Shown piece after piece: positions 56,067 through 64,000 of a DNA stretch of 64,000 bases. The position numbers and the translations under genes were made by a program. The DNA is taken from NCBI GenBank assembly GCA_963782475.1, contig CAWAJW010000003.1:372001-436000 (forward strand), given 5' to 3'. Source of the stretch: CAVQBP01 sp963782475 (lineage in GTDB: Bacteria; Bacteroidota; Ignavibacteria; Ignavibacteriales; Ignavibacteriaceae). Position 1 is the stretch's first letter; the number at the start of each line of letters is the position of its first letter. The notes below the pieces were generated by a model. That model did no database searches. It saw nothing but the letters and a program-made list of their open reading frames with translations, and was not told the DNA's origin.

Positions 56067-57007
56067 ATGAATTCAATAGAAACAAATAATCTAACAAAGA
56101 TATATACTTCTTCTTTCGGGCGGAAAAATGTTCAGGCTCTTACGGATTTAAGCCTGTCGGTTTCAGGCGGGAGCATTTTCGGTCTTTTAGGCCCCAACGG
56201 AGCTGGTAAAACTACTCTTATTAAAATTCTTCTTGGGATTACATTTCCGACTTCCGGCAAAGCTAATATATTAAATGAAGATTTATCCAATTATAAAATA
56301 AAAAACAAGATTGGCTATCTGCCTGAAAACCATAAATACCCTTCTTATTTAAGCGGAGGAGATGTTCTCAAATTCTTCGGAAAGCTTAACGGGCTTGAAG
56401 GGGCCGGTTTCGAAAAGAAGATTGACGGATTACTGGAACTGGTAAAATTATCTAAGTGGAAGAAAACAAAAGTAAAAGCTTATTCCAAAGGAATGATGCA
56501 GCGATTAGGACTCGCACAGTCATTAATTAATGACCCGGAATTAATCTTTTTGGATGAGCCGACAGATGGTGTCGATCCGATCGGCAGGAAAGAAATCAGA
56601 GATATACTTCTTGATTTGAAATCCAATCAAAAACTATTTTCTTAAACAGCCATTTGCTCTCGGAGGTAGAATTAATTACCGACAGGGTTGGAATCCTTAA
56701 TAAAGGAAAGCTATTGCAAGAAGGAACAGTAAAAGAATTTACCGAAAAAAAAGAAGAATACACGGTGAATCTTGAAGATGATTTTTCACCTGAAGTAATA
56801 AATGACCTGCAGAAAGAAATTATTTTTTCAAAAATAAAAACAGGCTCTTACTCCGTTAAAGTTTCCGATATTAAAGAGCTCAACAAGTTTATCGATCTAA
56901 TAAGAAACAGGGGTATTTTAATTAAAGAAATTATTCCTCTTAAAAGTTCCCTGGAAGAAATGTTTATTTCACTAATAGAAAAATCTGAGAAAGGGGAGAG
57001 CAGTTGA
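56067..57007 (+). pseudogene. ABC-2 transporter ATP-binding protein, one frameshift
   Basis: The ATPase has Walker A FGLLGPNGAGKTTL, signature YSKGMMQRLGLAQSL and Walker B LIFLDEPTDGVDPIG in the first frame, which stops at 56645. One additional A in the A-run near 56630 would restore KTIFLNSHLLSEVELITDRV with the conserved His switch and join the second frame to 57007. About 310 residues would result, normal for NosF/CcmA-type exporters. The single homopolymer-sized lesion in an otherwise intact operon makes a sequencing error at least as likely as a real mutation. The stop overlaps the permease start (TTG at 57004). Confidence 0.85.
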
Positions 57008-57837
57008 AAAACATTTGGGTAATTACGCTCTCTACCCTAAGAGAAGCACTGGCAAGGAAAGTATTTCTATTTTTCCTCGGAATTTCAGCTGTAGTTATTA
57101 TTGTGCTGGCACTGATTACAAGCTTTACAAATGCGACATCAATTTTAAATAATATCGGGAATATGTCCCGTGCGAACAAAATGGGAGCAGCCGGGATTGG
57201 CAATATAGTTACCATGTTTGAGATCGTGATAATTAATTCTCTTGCCAATTTAGGTCTGCTGCTGGCAATTTTTTCAAGTGCAAGCTTTGTCCCAGTTATG
57301 CTTGAAAAAGGGAATATAGATCTATTATTATCAAAACCGATTTCCCGTGCACAGCTTCTATGGGGAAAATATACCGGAGGTATACTTGTAGTATTAATTA
57401 ATATTGCTTTTTTGATTATCGGTGTATGGTTTATAATTTCCATAAAGTTTTCTTATTGGAATTTTGCGATATTGTGGTCAATACTCTTAATTACATTTGC
57501 TTATGCGGCGCTGAATGCTGTTATAGTTCTTTTCGGAGTAACGACAAAAAGTTCAATTCTGGGTATGATGACGGCATATTTTATATACTTAATTTTAAGC
57601 CCTTTTTTACTTGCGGCAAAAGACAGGATGCTTCCGTTTCTTGAAAATAAAGTATTAAATACGATTTTAGACGGTTTTTACTACATTATTCCGAAAACTT
57701 CAGAGCTTTTCGGGAAGGATATATTCAATTTAGCTTCCGGCACTAATATTGAGATACAACCGATAATTTCTTCATTTTTATTCTTAATTTTTATAATGAT
57801 TCTGAGTGTTGAAATATTTAAAAGAAAAGATTTTTGA
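57004..57837 (+). CDS. ABC-2 type transporter permease
   Basis: 277 residues with six membrane segments. The N terminus WVITLSTLREALARKVFLF is typical of NosY-like ABC-2 permeases that carry a conserved REAxxRK region before the first helix; VMLEKGNIDLLLSKPISRAQ LLWGKY follows in the loop, also family-typical. It would form an exporter with the ATPase just upstream (4-bp overlap). The start is a TTG after GGGGAGAGCAG. Substrate unknown. Confidence 0.87.
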   Translation: MKNIWVITLSTLREALARKVFLFFLGISAVVIIVLALITSFTNATSILNNIGNMSRANKMGAAGIGNIVTMFEIVIINSLANLGLLLAIFSSASFVPVMLEKGNIDLLLSKPISRAQLLWGKYTGGILVVLINIAFLIIGVWFIISIKFSYWNFAILWSILLITFAYAALNAVIVLFGVTTKSSILGMMTAYFIYLILSPFLLAAKDRMLPFLENKVLNTILDGFYYIIPKTSELFGKDIFNLASGTNIEIQPIISSFLFLIFIMILSVEIFKRKDF

Positions 57838-57838
57838 T

Positions 57839-58813
57839 GTGAAAAGGTTAACACCAATATTGATTTTAATAATTTTGATTTTTTTAGGGGGATGTAAAAA
57901 GAAGGAATTGATTCAACCCCTTACAGATTCACAAAAGGAAGCTTTCAATTATCTTCCCGAAGAATCCGGGTTTGTTATGTTCTTGGATTTGAATGAAATT
58001 CGAAAAACGGATTTTTGGGATAGTTATTTTAGAGGAGCACTACTGGAAGATAATTCAAGCAGCAATATCTGGCTTAAGAAATTTGAAACGGAAACCGGGA
58101 TCGGTCTGAATAAGGGAATCGCCCAGATTTTTATCTCCACAAGTAAAAATTTCAAGCATGTTGCTGTAATTGCTTTAAATAAAAATTCCGGGAATATTAG
58201 AATTAATTTTAATTCAAATAGTGATTTCAAGAAAGAAATTATTGGTAATAAACCGGTCTATAAATTAAAAGGGAAAATTCCGCTGCAGTTGTATTTTGTA
58301 AATGATTCTATGCTTCTTGCTGCAGATGATTTGAATTATATTGAAAATGTTATTAAAGGAAAAAACGGTTCTTTAAATAGTAATAAAGAATTTATCGGAA
58401 CGATTAAAAGCATTAAAAATAAGAATCAATACTGGGCTGCATCGGACCGGGGTGAACATATGATAGACTACATAAAAAGGTTCTTTAATTTTCAAAAAAA
58501 TATACCGGCTAATAATATTTTTAAATCAATAGTTACCGTTACATTATCCGCCAGGTTTGATAACGGGGTGGATATAGAATCCAATTTGAATTGCAGCGAT
58601 TCCAGGAATGCTTATTTATTATCTACTGCAATAAAAGGTGCTCTCGCAATGGATCTTCTGTCGGGAGGTGATTATTCATTTGGAAAAATTTTACAAAAAA
58701 CTGAAGTTGAAAGACTGAATTCAGAAATTAATTTACAGCTGGAATTAAAAGGTAATGATATTAATACATTAAAAGATTTTGCAAAACAGCGAAATCTGGC
58801 AAGAAAACTTTAA
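57839..58813 (+). CDS. lipoprotein of unknown function
   Basis: About 324 residues from a GTG at 57839, one base after the permease stop. The leader (LTPILILIILIFLGGC) ends in a lipobox with Cys at about residue 19. The mature part has two similar alpha/beta halves (AFNYLPEESGFVMFLDLNEI, QYWAASDRGEHMIDYIKRFF), a layout seen in some DUF3352-like substrate-binding or chaperone lipoproteins. The family is not named with confidence. It probably belongs to the ABC operon and is followed after 9 bp by the hydroxyacyl-CoA dehydrogenase gene. Confidence 0.7.
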   Translation: MKRLTPILILIILIFLGGCKKKELIQPLTDSQKEAFNYLPEESGFVMFLDLNEIRKTDFWDSYFRGALLEDNSSSNIWLKKFETETGIGLNKGIAQIFISTSKNFKHVAVIALNKNSGNIRINFNSNSDFKKEIIGNKPVYKLKGKIPLQLYFVNDSMLLAADDLNYIENVIKGKNGSLNSNKEFIGTIKSIKNKNQYWAASDRGEHMIDYIKRFFNFQKNIPANNIFKSIVTVTLSARFDNGVDIESNLNCSDSRNAYLLSTAIKGALAMDLLSGGDYSFGKILQKTEVERLNSEINLQLELKGNDINTLKDFAKQRNLARKL

Positions 58814-58822
58814 GGAAAAAAA

Positions 58823-59767
58823 ATGGTTGAAGAAAATTTAAAACTGGAAGATCTGCTGGGAAAAAATAATTTTAATGAAGAAGCAATAAATTCTGTGGCT
58901 ATTATAGGTGCAGGGGTAATGGGACAGGGAATAGCACAAACAATTTCTTCTTCAGGTATTGATGTAGTTATAATTGAAAGAAATGAAGAAAATCTTAATA
59001 ATGCAAAAGAATCCCTGGCTGATTCAATTGACAATGAAATAAAAAGGTGGGCGCTAACTCAATCTGAAAAAAAATCAATATTCAGCAGGATAAACTGGGA
59101 GCTCTCGATTGAGAAAGTAAAAGATTGCGATATTATTATAGAAGCGGTAGATGAAGATCTGGAATTAAAGAAAGAAGTTTTTAAAACTCTTGACAAGCTT
59201 GCACGTAAAGATACTATTTTCATTTCCAATACATCAACATTAAGCTTAACAAAAATTGCTGAAAGTACAAAAAGGAGAGATAAAATAATCGGTATGCATT
59301 TTTTAAATCCTGTACCGAAAGTTCCGCTTGTTGAACTCGTCAAATGTCTTTATACATCGAATGAAACAGTAGAAAAGGTAAAGCTTTTTGCGGCGCGAAT
59401 CGGTAAAACCCCCGTTGAGGTGTATGAATATCCAGGGTTTGTTACAACACGTGCTATTGTACCGCTGCTGAACGAAGCAATGTATATTCTTTTAGAAGGG
59501 GTGGCAACAGCAAGGGATATTGATACTGCAATGAAGCTCGGCTATAACTTTCAAACCGGGCCTCTGGAAATGGCAGATATGATGGGGCTTGATGAAGTGC
59601 TTGCCTGGATGGAAACCCTTTGGAAAACATTGGGAGAGCCAAGATACCGCGCCTGCCCGATTCTGCGAAAGCTTGTCAGAGAAAGAAAGCTCGGTAAAAA
59701 AACCCGTGAAGGTTTTTATAAATACGATGAATCAGGAAAAATTATATCACAAATGGAAAAATTATGA
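58823..59767 (+). CDS. 3-hydroxyacyl-CoA dehydrogenase (3-hydroxybutyryl-CoA type)
   Basis: 314 residues: a short N-terminal extension of about 25 residues, then the NAD-binding Rossmann start VAIIGAGVMGQGIAQTI. The catalytic region is IIGMHFLNPVPKVPLVELVK (His-Asn), and the C-terminal helical domain has YNFQTGPLEMADMMGLDEVL and a final GFYKYDE. It oxidises (S)-3-hydroxyacyl-CoA to the 3-keto form in the cytoplasm, as in butyrate or fatty-acid metabolism. AAGGA precedes the ATG. The stop overlaps the ackA start by 4 bp, so translation is coupled. Confidence 0.92.
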   Translation: MVEENLKLEDLLGKNNFNEEAINSVAIIGAGVMGQGIAQTISSSGIDVVIIERNEENLNNAKESLADSIDNEIKRWALTQSEKKSIFSRINWELSIEKVKDCDIIIEAVDEDLELKKEVFKTLDKLARKDTIFISNTSTLSLTKIAESTKRRDKIIGMHFLNPVPKVPLVELVKCLYTSNETVEKVKLFAARIGKTPVEVYEYPGFVTTRAIVPLLNEAMYILLEGVATARDIDTAMKLGYNFQTGPLEMADMMGLDEVLAWMETLWKTLGEPRYRACPILRKLVRERKLGKKTREGFYKYDESGKIISQMEKL

Positions 59768-60975
59768 AAGTTTTGGTCTTAAATTGCGGAAGCTCTTCAA
59801 TTAAATATCAGTTCATTAATACTGAAACTCAAAGTGCTCTTGCCAAAGGTGTAGTTGAAAGAATCGGGATGAGCGGTGCTGTTTTAACTCATACAAGATA
59901 CGATGGGGATAAAATCAGGATCGCGGGTGAAATACTGGATCATACAAGTGCTATTCAATATGTACTCGGGGTTATGCTTAGTAAAAATCATGGTGTAATC
60001 GACGACAAAGATGATATTGATGCAGTAGGGCACCGTGTTGTGCATGGAGGTGAAACTTTCTCAGAATCTGTCCTCATTACAGAAGAAGTTATAAAGGTAC
60101 TTCAGGAAAATATTGAACTTGCACCCCTGCATAATCCTCCGAACATAAAAGGAATCCAGGCTGTAGAAAACATTATGCCCGGTAAACCGCAGTGCGCAGT
60201 TTTTGATACCGCATTTCACGTTAAGATGCCTCCAAAATCATACTTATACGGAATACCATATGAACTTTATAAAAAATATAAAATAAGAAGATACGGTTTT
60301 CACGGTACTTCCCATTTATATGTCTCAACTAAAGCCGCAGAAATTTTAAATAAGAATATAAATGAATTGAAAATTATTACTGCACATTTAGGTAACGGCT
60401 GCAGCATGGCAGCAGTTAAAAACGGAAAGTCGATAGATACAACTATGGGCTTTACTCCGCTTGAAGGTTTACTAATGGGGACAAGGAGCGGGGATATAGA
60501 CCCTTCTGTAATTTTATATATTATGGGTAAAGAAGGTCTTGCTTTAAATGAAGCTTCTACCTTATTGAACAAACATGGCGGATTAGTAGGCATCAGCGGT
60601 GAAAGCAGCGACATGAGAGAAATATTAACTGCTGCAAAAGAGAATAATAAAAGAGCAATCTATGCATTTGAGGTTTTTTGTTACAGGATAAAAAAATATT
60701 TAGGTGCATATGCAGCAGCTATGGGAGGACTTGATGCATTTGTATTTACGGGGGGAATCGGGGAGAATTCACCCGAAATTCGAAAAGAATCGGTTACCGG
60801 TATGGAATTCCTCGGTTTGGAGCTTGATGAAGAAAGGAATAAAAGTAATGATGAAACGATTTCCAAAGATTCATCAAAAATTAAAATTCTACGTATCCCT
60901 ACAAATGAAGAACTTCTAATTGCAATGGATACCGATAAAATAGTAAAGAAAATTGTTGAAAAAAATCCTGCATAA
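59764..60975 (+). CDS. ackA: acetate kinase
   Basis: 403 residues with the full acetate kinase pattern: VLVLNCGSSSIKYQFI, AVGHRVVHGGETFSE, AVFDTAFHVKMPPKSYLYGI, RRYGFHGTSHLYVS, TAHLGNGCSMAAVKNGKSID, TMGFTPLEGLLMGTRSGDID and FTGGIGENSPEIRK. It converts acetyl phosphate and ADP to acetate and ATP. The start codon overlaps the upstream dehydrogenase stop (ATGA). No phosphotransacetylase gene adjoins it; the dehydrogenase neighbour suggests acyl-CoA fermentation. Confidence 0.97.
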   Translation: MKVLVLNCGSSSIKYQFINTETQSALAKGVVERIGMSGAVLTHTRYDGDKIRIAGEILDHTSAIQYVLGVMLSKNHGVIDDKDDIDAVGHRVVHGGETFSESVLITEEVIKVLQENIELAPLHNPPNIKGIQAVENIMPGKPQCAVFDTAFHVKMPPKSYLYGIPYELYKKYKIRRYGFHGTSHLYVSTKAAEILNKNINELKIITAHLGNGCSMAAVKNGKSIDTTMGFTPLEGLLMGTRSGDIDPSVILYIMGKEGLALNEASTLLNKHGGLVGISGESSDMREILTAAKENNKRAIYAFEVFCYRIKKYLGAYAAAMGGLDAFVFTGGIGENSPEIRKESVTGMEFLGLELDEERNKSNDETISKDSSKIKILRIPTNEELLIAMDTDKIVKKIVEKNPA

Positions 60976-61037
60976 ATATTTTTTGATTCTGCAATTAAGT
61001 TCTTAATTTTACGAAAAATATTTATAGTACTCTTTAA

Positions 61038-61811
61038 ATGCCCTTAATACATCATACTTCAGTTGTTGATCCCGGCTCTGAAATCTCAGAAGAGGTTGAG
61101 ATTGGTCCATTCTGTTTTGTAGAAAAAGATGTGAAGATCGGGAGAGGGACCAAATTATTAGACCATGTAACTATTTATAACGGAGCCAGGCTTGGAGAAG
61201 AAAATATTGTTTACCCCGGCGCGGTAATTTCCGGTATACCTCAGGATCTTAAATTTAAGGGTGAATATTCCGAGGTATATATCGGCAACAAAAATACAAT
61301 TAGAGAATGTGTTACAATCAGCAGGGCAACTGAAGCTTCTTTTAAAACCGTCATAGGAAATAATTGTCTCTTGATGGCATATTCTCATGTAGCTCATGAT
61401 TGCAGCATCGGTAATAATTGTATACTGGCGAATTCAGCTGCACTTGGCGGGCATGTAACCATTGAAGATTATGGGATATGCGGCGGATTAGTCGGAGTTC
61501 ATCAATTCGTAAGATTAGGAATGCATTGCATGATTGGCGCACATTCAATGGTAGTAAAGGATGTTGTCCCATATTCACTATTTTCAGGTGATCCTCTTAA
61601 ATATTCGGGTGTAAATAGAGTAGGTTTAAAAAGACGCGATTTTCCACTGGAAGATATAGAACTATTAAAGAAAGCTTTAAATCTATTTTTTAATTCCAAT
61701 TTAAATGTTTCTCAAGCAATTGAAAAAATAGTCAATGAACTTCCTCATACTAAAGAATTGGAAAATCTTTTATATTTCGTAAGAAATAGTAAACGCGGTA
61801 TCTCAAAATAA
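61038..61811 (+). CDS. lpxA: acyl-ACP--UDP-N-acetylglucosamine O-acyltransferase LpxA
   Basis: 257 residues: a left-handed beta-helix built from hexapeptide repeats (VDPGSEISEEVEIGPFCFVE, IYNGARLGEENIVYPG), ISGIPQDLKFKGE, and the catalytic His in MAYSHVAHDCSIGNN. Then comes the helical C-terminal tail. It carries out the first step of lipid A synthesis, which marks the organism as Gram-negative. Length and order are normal. It follows ackA by 62 bp, and the SDR gene follows it by 16 bp. LpxA more often lies with lpxB, lpxD or fabZ, which are absent here. Confidence 0.95.
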   Translation: MPLIHHTSVVDPGSEISEEVEIGPFCFVEKDVKIGRGTKLLDHVTIYNGARLGEENIVYPGAVISGIPQDLKFKGEYSEVYIGNKNTIRECVTISRATEASFKTVIGNNCLLMAYSHVAHDCSIGNNCILANSAALGGHVTIEDYGICGGLVGVHQFVRLGMHCMIGAHSMVVKDVVPYSLFSGDPLKYSGVNRVGLKRRDFPLEDIELLKKALNLFFNSNLNVSQAIEKIVNELPHTKELENLLYFVRNSKRGISK

Positions 61812-61827
61812 TCTAAAGAATAAAAAA

Positions 61828-62616
61828 ATGGATCTAGGAATAAAAAAGAAAGTTGCATTGGTAACTGCTGCCAGCAAAGGTATCGGGAAAGCCATTGCTA
61901 TGTCTCTTGCTGCCGAAGGATGTGAAATTTCTTTATGCTCCAGGACGAAAGAGGATCTTTTAAATACTGTCTCCGATATCAGAAGGTTATATGGTATTGA
62001 TCCCTGCTGGAATGTATGCGATTTGAATAAACTCCAGGATATTGAAAGTACAATAACTTCTACCAATAAACATCTCGGCAAAATCGATATTCTTGTTAAT
62101 AATTGCGGCGGCCCAATTGCCGGTACTCTTAAAGACCTTAATGAAGAGAATTGGCATTCTGCATATGAACAGGTATTATTAAGTGTTGTTAGATTTTGCA
62201 ACCTGGTAATTCCTGATATGATTGCAAAGGAATGGGGAAGAATTATCAACATTACATCTGTAGCGGCAATGCAGCCAATCGAGAACCTAATGCTTTCCAA
62301 TACTTTGCGTAATGGTATAATAGGTTTTGCAAAAACATTAAGTAATGATGTTGCAAAATATAATGTCACTGTAAATAATGTTGCTCCGGGTTTTACATTA
62401 ACCAACAGGCTGTATGAATTAGCAGTCAACAGGGCTAAGCAAGAGGGAATATCACATGAGGAGATATTTGTTGACATGGCAAAAGAAATACCCATGAACA
62501 GACTTGCAAGGCCGGAAGAAATATCTGCCGTTGCGGTATTTTTAGCTTCCAAACAAGCAAGCTATATAACCGGGAATACAATCCAGGTCGACGGCGGCTG
62601 GGTTAAAGGGATCTAA
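61828..62616 (+). CDS. atypical short-chain dehydrogenase/reductase lacking the catalytic Tyr-Lys pair
   Basis: 262 residues with an NAD(P)-binding start ALVTAASKGIGKAIAMSLA, DILVNNCGGPIAGTL, the Ser region RIINITSVAAMQPI and NVTVNNVAPGFT. Where classical SDRs have YxxxK the sequence is LMLSNTLRNGIIGFAKTLS, so the catalytic Tyr is absent and the Lys is replaced by Arg. A known subgroup of FabG-like proteins shares this form. It may use another mechanism or bind without catalysis. The C terminus ITGNTIQVDGGWVKGI is standard. It follows lpxA closely and may share its transcript. Confidence 0.87.
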   Translation: MDLGIKKKVALVTAASKGIGKAIAMSLAAEGCEISLCSRTKEDLLNTVSDIRRLYGIDPCWNVCDLNKLQDIESTITSTNKHLGKIDILVNNCGGPIAGTLKDLNEENWHSAYEQVLLSVVRFCNLVIPDMIAKEWGRIINITSVAAMQPIENLMLSNTLRNGIIGFAKTLSNDVAKYNVTVNNVAPGFTLTNRLYELAVNRAKQEGISHEEIFVDMAKEIPMNRLARPEEISAVAVFLASKQASYITGNTIQVDGGWVKGI

Positions 62617-63269
62617 AATTGTAAATCAGACCAGCTAAAAATCCTAAATTGTTGATCATTAGCTGCACAGATTTCAAGTATGCGGCAACTTTGTATAATC
62701 TGTGCTACTTTTGGTCGAACTCACTTCTCATCAATATTAACATATTTTGCGAAACGTCCTTAGTTTTTCCTTTTGATTAGGTTATTTGTATGTAAAGGAT
62801 GCAATAATTTAAAAGATAAATAGCGTATATGAAGCGTATCAGAAGAGTATGTGAACTTTATGTGACTACAAATTATTTTATAACCTACCTCTAAATCCCC
62901 CCCAGCGAGGGCTTTATTTCATTTATAACTTAAAACAAATAAGTTCTATCTTATATTTCGCATGAAATCCCATAATTTTAATCAGCGAAATGGAATTTTG
63001 CGTTATATAAAGCGTAAATTCATGAATTATTTTAATACCAACCTCATTTTTATTACATCAAGAGAAATGCGCAATTATTTTGAGGAGCGATTGTCAATAA
63101 ATCTTAATTTCTTTTATTGAAAGCAACCATCATCAATAAAAAGCAACCCAGCTTTATCGAAATATAATTTATTTTTAAATCTGTTTTTAACCGCTCGTTA
63201 TAGATTCATTTTTAATATTGATCTGATTACATATATTTTAATATTTTCTTCCATTGATTTAAAAAGGGT
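62617..63269. other. 653-bp intergenic region, nothing recognised
   Basis: AT-rich sequence between the SDR and the serine hydrolase genes. A short C-rich tract (CCCCCCCAGCGAGGGC near 62900) is the only compositional oddity. No coding frame, RNA gene or clear hairpin was seen. Confidence 0.5.
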
Positions 63270-63275
63270 ATGCAA

Positions 63276-64000
63276 ATGAAAGGTTTAAATAAAAAATCAT
63301 TTTACTTTTCATTAATAATTGCTTTGGTTTTTTCCAGCCTGGTTATACTTCCCCAGACCAAAGCCGATAAAATAGAGGCATTACTCAATCAATATCATGA
63401 GTTTCAAGAATTTAACGGTAGTGCATTAGTTGCTGAAGAGGGGGCGGTTATATATAAGAACGGGTTCGGTATGGCAAATATGGAATGGAAGATCCCTAAT
63501 ACGCCTAAAACAAAATTCAGACTTGGATCAATTACAAAGCAGTTTACAGCAATGCTTATTATGCAGCTTGTTGAAAATGGAAAGCTGAAGCTTGATGTTC
63601 CTATAACTAATTACATTCCTGACTATCCTAAAGAAAAAGGGGAGAAAATTACTATTCATTAATTGCTTACCCATACTTCCGGTATCCCAAATTATACAGA
63701 TCTACCCTCATTTAGAGATATTATGAGAGATCCAGTAACACCAATCGATTTAATTAAAACTTTCTGGGACCTTCCCCTTGATTTTGAACCCGGAACAAGA
63801 TTTAATTACAGTAATTCAGGATATATTTTGCTTGGATATATAATTGAAAAGGTAACCGGGAAAACTTATGAAGATGAATTAAAGGAAAAAATATTTAAAC
63901 CTTTAGGGATGAAGAATTCCGGTTATGATCATACTGACGAAATAATTCCCGATCGCGCTTCAGGCTATAATAAATCCGGAACCGATTATTATAATGCAGC
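63276..64000 (+). pseudogene. beta-lactamase-family serine hydrolase with premature stop, cut by window end
   Basis: The start is ATG 63276, with AAGGG 7 bp upstream. A signal peptide (ending about TKADK) precedes a class C beta-lactamase/D-aminopeptidase-like domain: FRLGSITKQFTAMLIMQL holds the SxxK serine and FNYSNSGYILLGYII the YxN motif. A TAA at 63660-63662 interrupts the frame between KITIH and LLTHTSGIPNYTD. Related proteins usually have Gln or His at that position, so CAA to TAA is the simplest change. The frame continues in the same phase to the window end, with no other lesion. Either a recent nonsense mutation, a sequencing error or readthrough. Substrate unknown. Confidence 0.85.

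Overview
The window is AT-rich Gram-negative DNA (LpxA, a TonB-dependent receptor, many signal peptides and lipoproteins). Several secreted proteins end in a type IX secretion sorting domain with the NYPNPFNPST signature. That domain, together with the carbohydrate-active enzyme content, points to the Ignavibacteria/Bacteroidota-Chlorobiota lineage. No rRNA or taxonomic marker was read, so this is an inference.

Region 1 (1-17.1 kb, all minus strand) is a polysaccharide and amino-sugar utilisation locus. Reading with transcription it holds a GH2 exo-glucosaminidase-type enzyme, an MFS sugar transporter, a ROK kinase and a LacI-family repressor as one tight operon. Then follow a TonB-dependent receptor with its own promoter, a secreted beta-helix protein, a ChbG-type deacetylase, a T9SS-exported glycosidase-like protein, a broken GH16 enzyme, a HGSNAT-like membrane acetyltransferase and a frameshifted GH9 enzyme. 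Two matching 27-bp LacI-type operators lie before the GH2 operon and the receptor gene. The enzyme set fits glucosamine-containing glycans (chitosan/chitin-like); no SusD partner was found.

Region 2 (17.4-23 kb) is accessory: four plus-strand single genes (DHFR-like, alpha/beta hydrolase, an unrecognised protein, an Ntn amidase). The gaps between them hold a diverged repeat family, a 58-bp inverted-repeat insertion and a few integron-like core sites. A broken DUF72 gene lies at its end. Region 3 (23-29.1 kb) is chemotaxis and signalling: a methyl-accepting protein broken only by two in-frame stops, a lone receiver domain, a complete methyl-accepting protein and CheW. Region 4 (29.1-33.6 kb) holds an unrecognised locus: two small proteins with strong ribosome sites, divergent from a 339-aa protein and a lipoprotein, with hairpin-forming repeats beside it.

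Region 5 (33.6-43 kb) has a PAS histidine kinase, a small secreted OB-like protein and its truncated paralogue abutting tRNA-Val(CAC), a lipoprotein/outer-membrane pair, a cytidylyltransferase-GHMP kinase fusion and an SGNH-TPR membrane protein. Region 6 (43.2-55.6 kb) is an eroded xyloglucan/alpha-glucan cluster: two GH31 genes, a GH13 gene and one large GH74-GH5 gene, every one carrying several frameshifts or stops, around an intact NrtR-type regulator. Region 7 (56-64 kb) is mostly core metabolism: an ABC-2 exporter (ATPase frameshifted once), a lipoprotein, a 3-hydroxyacyl-CoA dehydrogenase, acetate kinase, LpxA, an atypical SDR and a serine hydrolase with a premature stop.

The disruptions are unevenly spread: long intact genes (991, 877, 666, 646 and 621 codons) sit beside genes with three to seven lesions. 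This favours real gene decay in region 6, but single homopolymer-associated shifts elsewhere (GH9, ABC ATPase) could be sequencing errors.
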